Of a stretch of DNA of 6,021 nucleotides, positions 1-4,837 are shown one piece after another (within the stretch, counting starts at the first letter, position 1; each line of letters begins with the position of its first letter). Origin of the DNA: Helicobacteraceae bacterium UBA6016 (GTDB lineage Bacteria; Campylobacterota; Campylobacteria; Campylobacterales; UBA6016); contig DIZY01000037.1 of NCBI GenBank assembly GCA_002428055.1, forward strand, positions 1-6,021, read 5' to 3'. Position numbers and translations under genes: made by a program. The notes below the pieces were generated by a model, which saw nothing but the letters and a program-made list of their open reading frames with translations, was not told the origin of the DNA and did not search any database.

Positions 1-2282
1 AAAAAAATATCTATTGCATATAAAATAACTTTATATCTATCTAATTTTTCAAAAATAAATCTGTCGTTTGCAATGCCTGACTCTGTAATATTTTTTTTGG
101 TTTTATCATCCATATTTGTACCGCAAAAAATAAAAACCGTATTGGGACATCTATTCATTATACTAAAAACAGTCGACAAATATTGTAAACTTTCGTGTAG
201 CGACTCAAGTCTGCCTATAAAGCCCAAAAATATAGTGTTCTCGGAAAATTTACCCCTAATTAACTCAATTTCATTTTTATAGCCATTTTCCAGCTCTTGA
301 TCGCAAGTAATGCCTGCCTGTTGAAGTTCAAATTTAGCTTTGCCCAAGATTGGACCGATAGTCATTGCGAGACCGTCAATGTATGATTGCTTTCCAATAT
401 GCTTTATCAGATCCACAGATTCCAAGGCGGCGTGAACATACTTTTTAATTGGGTCATAGCCAGAACCTGTAGTATCTTCAGCGTACGAAACAACAAATCT
501 ATTTGCATTTTTCTCCAAAAACTCCACCAAGCTCTGCCCGCCCCGTTCAGGAAAAGTATTCAAATAGACATCTATCACATACCCGTAAACATGCGGGTCA
601 ATATGTCCCTCAAAGCAGCATCTATCCATCGGTATGCCTACTTCTATCACTTTTTCTTTGACACTATCAATATTCCCGCCGCCACACGCCAAGTATACAG
701 CGCTTGGACACCGTTTCATAATTTCAGCTACAGCCCCCAAATACTCATAGTTATCCACTTTAACTAGTCTGCCGATAGAGCCGAACAGTACGGCATCTTT
801 TGGAAATTTTGCCCTAACCTTTTTGGCTAGAGCCTTGTTTTTTTCCTCCTCTGGATTTGCGTATCTCTCCTCGGTCTCAAAATCAAAATGCTCAACTGAA
901 TAATTGCTCTGCTTTTGGTAAGTCTCCTTGTCTATATGCGTAATCCTCTTATCAATTCCCGGTATATCAAACTCAAAATTCCCATGAATCCAATACACTT
1001 GCTTTGGCGCAGTACGGTTAGCTGTCAAAAAATCGCTAATATCATAATTATTCGGGATTATCATAATGTCGACGCCGTCATCTATCATTTTTTGGCGCAC
1101 ATAGATAGCTTTTGCAAGATGGCTATGATAGATGCCGTCGTGGTAAAACGGAGCTGCTCCGTCCCATACGCTAACTCCTAGTTTTTCCATCATGTCGATA
1201 CATTTTTGGTCATTCTCGCTCTTCTCGAAGTAGCTCATTAAATAAACCCTAACTTCATATTGCTCTCTAAACTCGCTTGAAGCAGTTACATCTTTTAGTA
1301 CCGAATAAAGAACTTTAAACGGCGAGTTTTCCACAAATCTATCCTGAAGTATTCCTATTATTTTTCTGCCGCTACTTTGCTCTGCTTTGCATTTTGGTAG
1401 ATTTGCCCTATCGCCCCATGCTTTATAATACTCCGCAGCAGGTCTATCTATCTCATCGGTAAACGACTTCCATTCGGATTGTGTCTGAAAACTGTTGCCC
1501 ATAAAGTGATAGATAAAGAAATGTACATACATTGCCTCGTCACACTCATCTCTTGCAATATGTTCATAAAAAATTGCTTTCCACTTCGGGTACAAAGATG
1601 TCCATGATGGATGATTGAAGTATTTTTGCACAAGCCACAAGCCGTGGAGTAGCCAATTAAAAAGAGAGCGCCTCTCAACTTTTGAGCGGGCAAAATATGC
1701 GTCTTTATCAAGCAACCCTGCAACAATAGGCAAAATCTCCTCAATCTGTATGGCGCTGGCATTCAAAAAATCGATAACAGCACCGGAAAAATCGACACTT
1801 CCGACTTCTATAATATGCAGCCTCGTAACATCCGCGAAAAACTTCAAAAAAGCGTCACCTTTGGAGTTGGCAAAAGAGGAGAAAAAGCGCAACACAAGAA
1901 GAAACATCCTCTCCATATCGAAGATACCGTCACTATAAAGATTTTGGTCAACAAACTGCTCGTACGCAGTATATCTAGCATCTTCGGGCAATATGCAAAG
2001 ATAGAAATAGTTGTATAGGTGAATATAGTTATTCTCAGGCACATCACCGTTAGCTATCAATATATCATACACTTTGTCTCTAAGTAGAACGCAAAGATGC
2101 GTCAATATATCGCAACTCTCTATATTCTTTACTTTAAACATACCGCCAAAGAGATTTACAAAATCGTTTAGCTCTTCTTTTGTGGACACACCGCCCAGAT
2201 ACAGAGCGGCGGAGCGAATAAAATCAGAGCCGTTTTCATTATTGCAAGCGTTTACGAAATTTTGTTTGTCTAGGGGTGTCAT
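1..2282 (-). CDS. Large GT-B glycosyltransferase (GT41/HMW1C-like layout), 3' end beyond the window
   Basis: An uninterrupted frame of 760 codons starts at ATG 2282 and is still open at the left edge. Residues 1 to about 300 look all-helical with no signal peptide, like the helical N-terminal region of HMW1C-type enzymes. From about residue 300 a GT-B N-terminal half follows (GRKIIGILQDRFVENSPFK, then DIMIIPNNYDISDFL and KQVYWIHGNFEFDIPGID). A C-terminal Rossmann half begins near residue 495 (LFGSIGRL) and reaches LNTFPERGGQSLVEF, the place where this fold binds the sugar nucleotide. A second copy of that Rossmann unit begins near residue 682 (FLGFIGRL). The likely role is cytoplasmic transfer of sugar to protein or glycan. 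The acceptor is unknown and the GT41 relation is inferred from layout only. The start abuts the preceding stop (TAAATG) behind an AGAGAGA ribosome site, which implies translational coupling to the MNT-HEPN gene. Confidence 0.8.
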   Translation of the reverse strand, partial: MTPLDKQNFVNACNNENGSDFIRSAALYLGGVSTKEELNDFVNLFGGMFKVKNIESCDILTHLCVLLRDKVYDILIANGDVPENNYIHLYNYFYLCILPEDARYTAYEQFVDQNLYSDGIFDMERMFLLVLRFFSSFANSKGDAFLKFFADVTRLHIIEVGSVDFSGAVIDFLNASAIQIEEILPIVAGLLDKDAYFARSKVERRSLFNWLLHGLWLVQKYFNHPSWTSLYPKWKAIFYEHIARDECDEAMYVHFFIYHFMGNSFQTQSEWKSFTDEIDRPAAEYYKAWGDRANLPKCKAEQSSGRKIIGILQDRFVENSPFKVLYSVLKDVTASSEFREQYEVRVYLMSYFEKSENDQKCIDMMEKLGVSVWDGAAPFYHDGIYHSHLAKAIYVRQKMIDDGVDIMIIPNNYDISDFLTANRTAPKQVYWIHGNFEFDIPGIDKRITHIDKETYQKQSNYSVEHFDFETEERYANPEEEKNKALAKKVRAKFPKDAVLFGSIGRLVKVDNYEYLGAVAEIMKRCPSAVYLACGGGNIDSVKEKVIEVGIPMDRCCFEGHIDPHVYGYVIDVYLNTFPERGGQSLVEFLEKNANRFVVSYAEDTTGSGYDPIKKYVHAALESVDLIKHIGKQSYIDGLAMTIGPILGKAKFELQQAGITCDQELENGYKNEIELIRGKFSENTIFLGFIGRLESLHESLQYLSTVFSIMNRCPNTVFIFCGTNMDDKTKKNITESGIANDRFIFEKLDRYKVILYAIDIF

Positions 2283-2990
2283 TTATCTCTCTGTTTGTAA
2301 ATATTTTTTTAAGCTATCTCTCAAATCCAAAAAAGCTCTTTTATAGGCTTCTTTTTTATTCAAAATCTCTCTTATTTCGCTCTCGTCATAAATATGAGAC
2401 GAGAGATTTCGACTCTCTATCATATCAAGCCACACACCCTCGTCAGCAATAATTTGCTGTGCATACGCCTCTTTAAAAACAGCCCTTGGGCTTTTGGCGT
2501 CGATACCTATAAAATCCAAATATCTCTTAAGCGCTTTCCAGCTCATCTCATATGTAAATTCAAATCTTTTTACAATCAAATCCAAATAAACATCCTCAAA
2601 TCCATCGGCTTTAAAATCATCTTGTCTGTCTACGACACTTGCGAATTTATCTAGCGCATTTGAAAAATTATAGAGTCCATCCTCAGCTCTTAGCTCTTTT
2701 GTGGCGCTATACAACACCCTGCCGGTTGACTTTACTCGGTTTTTAAACCTATCCTCGCATCTGCTAAGATTTTGGACATCTATCTTTGTTAGCGTCTCAA
2801 GAGTAGAGACTTCATCTTCAATCAGATAGTTTGACTTGAAGTTTTCGTCTTCGTATGCAATATCTATATCGCTTCCTTGTACGGCTTCTCCGCTAGCCTG
2901 CGAACCGTAAAGATAGATTCTCGTAGGCTTAGCGTGTTTTAGGATTATCCCTTTGACTTTATTTATCAAAACAGTTTTATTGGTTTGCAT
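2283..2990 (-). CDS. MNT nucleotidyltransferase fused to HI0074-family HEPN-like domain
   Basis: This 235-residue protein joins two domains that are usually separate genes. Residues 1-95 are a minimal nucleotidyltransferase (MNT) with G29-S30, the SDID acidic pair D41 and D43, and a third acidic residue D71 in KIDVQNL. Residues about 105-232 are a helical bundle of the HI0074 'nucleotidyltransferase substrate-binding' type, with FEFTYEMSWKALKRYL and FKEAY. It carries R194-NLSS-H199-I-Y201, which fits the RX4HXY signature of HEPN ribonuclease toxins. In HepT/MntA type VII systems the MNT antitoxin adenylylates the tyrosine of this motif, so the fusion could be a self-modifying toxin-antitoxin pair. 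That function is inferred. All the listed catalytic residues are present. The gene begins 14 bp after the AbiEii-like stop codon, with only a weak purine-rich leader, and ends exactly where the glycosyltransferase begins. Confidence 0.88.
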   Translation of the reverse strand: MQTNKTVLINKVKGIILKHAKPTRIYLYGSQASGEAVQGSDIDIAYEDENFKSNYLIEDEVSTLETLTKIDVQNLSRCEDRFKNRVKSTGRVLYSATKELRAEDGLYNFSNALDKFASVVDRQDDFKADGFEDVYLDLIVKRFEFTYEMSWKALKRYLDFIGIDAKSPRAVFKEAYAQQIIADEGVWLDMIESRNLSSHIYDESEIREILNKKEAYKRAFLDLRDSLKKYLQTER

Positions 2991-3004
2991 CTTTTATCTT
3001 ATTC

Positions 3005-3640
3005 TCATTTTGGCACAATATCGGCGCATATACTATTTAGCGTACCGCTGTTTATTTCTATAGGTTTGATAGTTTTTATATTTTGTAGCCATTCTATTGG
3101 AAAAGATTTTAGTCTCTCCACCAAAACGGTCACATCTAGCAGTGATTTTTTATTTGCAATCTCCATCACATCATCCCAAGAAAAAACTTCATTTTGCGCT
3201 ATTGCCACAAGGTCAAAGATATCTTTTTCCTCATCTCTGTCAATTATCGCCCCAAGCTTGTTTGTTAGGATATTTATTTTGTTGTCAATTCTATACTTTC
3301 CAAAAAGCTCGCTTTTGCCATACCTATACACTCTATCATTGACAAAATCAACTTGAAGCGTATCTTCAAATATCACCCTTTGAAAATCTTTTGACTGTAC
3401 AACTCTCTTGTATTTTAGACCTTTGACGCCAAAAGTATCAAGGATCTCATTAATAGACTCGGCAAAAATAGAATCGCTACTTGTAAAAAAATCCAAATCA
3501 TCCGAATATCTAAGATTGTAATAAAATCTATGAAGCGCAGTCCCGCCCGTCAAGTAGAAACCGTTCTCTAATGAAAAAACAATATCCAATACCTTGTCTT
3601 GAAGTTTGTACAAACTAATATAATCTATCTCTTTTTCCAC
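3005..3640 (-). CDS. AbiEii/AbiGii-family (DUF1814) nucleotidyltransferase, putative toxin
   Basis: The 211-residue protein shows the order of motifs of the AbiEii-like nucleotidyltransferases: YLTGGTALHRFYY (residues 29-41), the catalytic pair in YSDDLDFF (D48 and D50), a third acidic residue in LQVDFV (D98), and the K128 plus DRDEEKDIFDL block (residues 134-144). In AbiE systems such enzymes act as the toxin, held by a partner encoded just upstream; related enzymes transfer nucleotides to tRNA ends. The start is GTG 3640, supported by GAGAG six bases upstream and by the lack of an early ATG. It overlaps the preceding gene by 16 bp, as in translationally coupled toxin-antitoxin pairs. At 211 residues it is shorter than many AbiEii proteins but resembles the short form of the family. 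Its last codons (ADIVPK, TGA) lie in one copy of the 3-fold direct repeat. Confidence 0.87.
   Translation of the reverse strand: MEKEIDYISLYKLQDKVLDIVFSLENGFYLTGGTALHRFYYNLRYSDDLDFFTSSDSIFAESINEILDTFGVKGLKYKRVVQSKDFQRVIFEDTLQVDFVNDRVYRYGKSELFGKYRIDNKINILTNKLGAIIDRDEEKDIFDLVAIAQNEVFSWDDVMEIANKKSLLDVTVLVERLKSFPIEWLQNIKTIKPIEINSGTLNSICADIVPK
3009..3024 (+). repeat. Direct repeat copy A (core TTTGGCACAATATCG plus G)
   Basis: The 15-base core is identical to those at 3941 and 4749, in the same orientation. With copy B the identity runs 17 bases (3009-3025 and 3941-3957, through GGC). Copy A lies inside the last codons of the AbiEii-like gene, where the complementary strand encodes ADIVP. Confidence 0.8.
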
Positions 3641-3924
3641 TGAAGTCTCTCAATAGGATTTGACTCATTAAAAAACGCATTTCTAAGCAGATATATCGTC
3701 TCGCTTTGCTCATCAGTAAGACCAAACAATATGCGAAGCTGGTCTCTATCAAAAATCTGCAAAGACCGGATTTTATCGGTTGAGTTTTTGATAATTTTAT
3801 TGAAAAGTTTTAATTTGAGTCTTTGGTCGTTTGATTTTACAACCTCTTTTATTTTTTGCTCATTTATATCATAATCCCAGAAACACTCTTTTTTTATTTT
3901 TGCGTAAACTTCATCGTTTTTCAT
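3625..3924 (-). CDS. Small FWD-motif protein, putative antitoxin partner of the AbiEii-like protein
   Basis: This 99-residue charged, probably soluble protein begins MKNDEVYAKIKKECFWDYD. The FWD at residues 15-17, followed by a helix-rich segment (LKLKLFNKIIKNSTDKI and DRDQLRILF), resembles small proteins (DUF6922-like) often encoded directly before AbiEii-family nucleotidyltransferases. The family assignment is from memory and moderate. Its position, the 16-bp overlap with the next gene and its size suit an antitoxin. I chose ATG 3924, which has GGA eight bases upstream. An in-frame GTG at 3948 would add eight residues, but it lacks a ribosome site and lies in the direct repeat. No clear helix-turn-helix is seen, so autoregulation cannot be claimed. 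It is the first gene of the minus-strand operon. Confidence 0.75.
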   Translation of the reverse strand: MKNDEVYAKIKKECFWDYDINEQKIKEVVKSNDQRLKLKLFNKIIKNSTDKIRSLQIFDRDQLRILFGLTDEQSETIYLLRNAFFNESNPIERLQWKKR

Positions 3925-3929
3925 AATAA

Positions 3930-3957
3930 TTATCCAAACATTTGGCACAATATCGGC
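3930..3957 (+). repeat. Direct repeat copy B, in the leader of the small FWD gene
   Basis: Bases 3936-3955 read AAACATTTGGCACAATATCG and are identical to 4744-4763. Extended to 3930-3955, the match with copy C is 25 of 26 bases. On the complementary strand this copy keeps the same reading phase (ADIVP) as copy A at the AbiEii gene end, and it is in frame with the FWD gene. Confidence 0.85.
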
Positions 3958-3978
3958 TATGCCACGCTAATTTCAAAC

Positions 3979-3984
3979 ATTATA
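3979..3984 (-). promoter_or_regulatory. Candidate -10 box for the minus-strand operon
   Basis: Read on the minus strand the site is TATAAT, a perfect -10 hexamer, about 55 bases before ATG 3924. No good -35 box is visible at 17 bp (TGTTTG at about 4002-4007). This is common in Campylobacterota promoters but also weakens the call. The predicted transcript would begin near 3972 and carry direct-repeat copy B in its leader. The core TTATAA is palindromic, so a weak plus-strand reading also exists. Confidence 0.4.
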
Positions 3985-3995
3985 AGACAAAAACA

Positions 3996-4723
3996 ATGAA
4001 ACAAACACACCAGAAGATATACGACCTAGCGGCAAAACTCTATCCCATCCCTAGAAGTCTCACGGGAGAGGGGTCAGGCAGACGCTAGAAATCATCAAAG
4101 AACTACTGCCAAACCTTAAGATACAGAGTGTCCCTAGCGGTACAAAATGTTTTGACTGGGAGATTCCAAAAGAGTGGAAGATAAGAGATGCGTACATTGT
4201 TACGCCTAGCGGCAAAAAAATTGCGGAGTTTGGGCAAAACAATCTGCACATCGTAGGCTACTCAACACCGCAAAGACTAAAGATGCCGCTTGGGGAGCTA
4301 AAAAAACACATCTATGCCCTACCTTTTATGCCGGACGCAATTCCGTACATCACATCATATTACAAAGAGTCCTGGGGATTTTGCATGAGCCATGACGAGT
4401 TTTGCTCCCTTGAAGAAGGAGAGTACGAGGTCGTTATCGACAGCAAACTCTTCGATGGAGTTATGAACTACGGCGAGCTTATTATTGGAGGCAAAAGCGA
4501 AACAGAGGTGTTGATTTCGACATATATCTGCCATCCATCATTGGCAAACAACGAAGTATCCGATCCTTCGGTCGCCACATACCTAGCCGACTGGATAGCC
4601 TCAAAAGAGCGCATGCCAGCGGCTCACTTTTTGCCTCTTATTTCGCCCAGATGCTTTGGATGCAGCCCAAATCACCGCTTCACATATTGCAAGAATTTAT
4701 CAAGCTATACTTATCAACCATAG
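3996..4723 (+). pseudogene. Broken DUF4910/M28-like aminopeptidase gene (frameshifted and truncated)
   Basis: From ATG 3996 the frame reads QTHQKIYDLAAKLYPIPRSLTGEG, the typical start of this family, then hits TAG at 4086. One base on, the family sequence resumes as VRQTLEIIKELLPN. The cause is a GGGG tract (4070-4073) that needs one more G. The second frame then runs clean through SGTKCFDWEIPKEW, HIVGYSTPQRL, PDAIPYITSYYKESWGFCMSH and VLISTYICHPSLANNEVSDP, the last containing the metal-site region of the family. There the usual SGP appears as SDP. After WIASKE (about 4609) similarity stops. The open frame continues as unrelated residues to TAG 4721-4723. About half of the usual 420-440 residues are missing. 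Intact members are zinc peptidase-like proteins common in surface-polysaccharide clusters; their substrate is generally unknown. The product here is almost certainly inactive. Confidence 0.85.
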
Positions 4724-4745
4724 TCATTACTCTTCTTTTATCTAA
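4614..4745 (+). pseudogene. 3' tail remnant of an unrecognised gene
   Basis: In the frame ending at TAA 4743-4745 the sequence reads FRPDALDAAQITASHIARI followed by a tail ending in HSHYSSFI. This looks like the natural, helical C-terminus of a protein and is unlike the aminopeptidase frame, which also covers the stretch. No start codon with a ribosome site precedes it. I do not recognise the family. It is most simply the end of another gene joined to the aminopeptidase remnant by a deletion or recombination near 4610. A chance frame is possible. Confidence 0.35.
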
Positions 4746-4763
4746 ACATTTGGCACAATATCG
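4738..4763 (+). repeat. Direct repeat copy C, upstream of manC
   Basis: This copy matches copy B at 25 of 26 bases (3930-3955 against 4738-4763; the one difference is 3935 C against 4743 T). It begins over the TAA at 4743-4745 that closes the gene-tail remnant, and it ends 74 bases before the manC start. Copies B and C therefore flank the broken aminopeptidase segment. Confidence 0.85.
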
Positions 4764-4837
4764 TACGAAAGATGTAATTTATAAAATTTTACTTTTACAA
4801 CAACGATTACCATTATACAAAATTAAAAGGCAAATGA
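4746..4837. other. Intergenic leader before manC
   Basis: This AT-rich stretch starts inside repeat copy C. Possible plus-strand -10 boxes are TATAAA at 4780-4785 and TATACA at 4814-4819, neither with a convincing -35. A short palindrome TAAAATTTTA lies at 4782-4791. No terminator hairpin with a T-tract was found between the pseudogenes and manC. Confidence 0.4.
4825..4830 (+). promoter_or_regulatory. Ribosome binding site for the manC TTG start
   Basis: AAAAGG lies seven bases before TTG 4838. It decides the start: the codon immediately upstream in frame is TGA (4835-4837), and the nearby ATG 4834 is in another frame with only three bases of spacing. Confidence 0.65.

Noticed and set aside
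387..767. Plus-strand open frame of 126 codons
   Set aside because: It lies antisense inside the glycosyltransferase coding frame, has no ribosome site and its translation has no recognisable family features.
1448..1762. Minus-strand frame of 104 codons inside the glycosyltransferase gene
   Set aside because: It is a different frame of the same strand; the glycosyltransferase frame is continuous through it and carries the coherent protein.
3925..3948. Upstream GTG start for the small FWD gene
   Set aside because: There is no ribosome site before it and the added residues fall in repeat copy B; ATG 3924 has GGA at a suitable distance.
4070..4073. Phase-variable G tract controlling the aminopeptidase gene
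   Set aside because: Four or five Gs is too short for slippage-driven switching as known in Campylobacter, and the gene is also truncated downstream, so an on state would not restore function.
3009..4763. Integron attC sites or a CRISPR array as explanation of the repeats
   Set aside because: The repeats are not imperfect palindromes with attC-type core sites, the spacing is gene-sized rather than spacer-sized, and there are only three copies.
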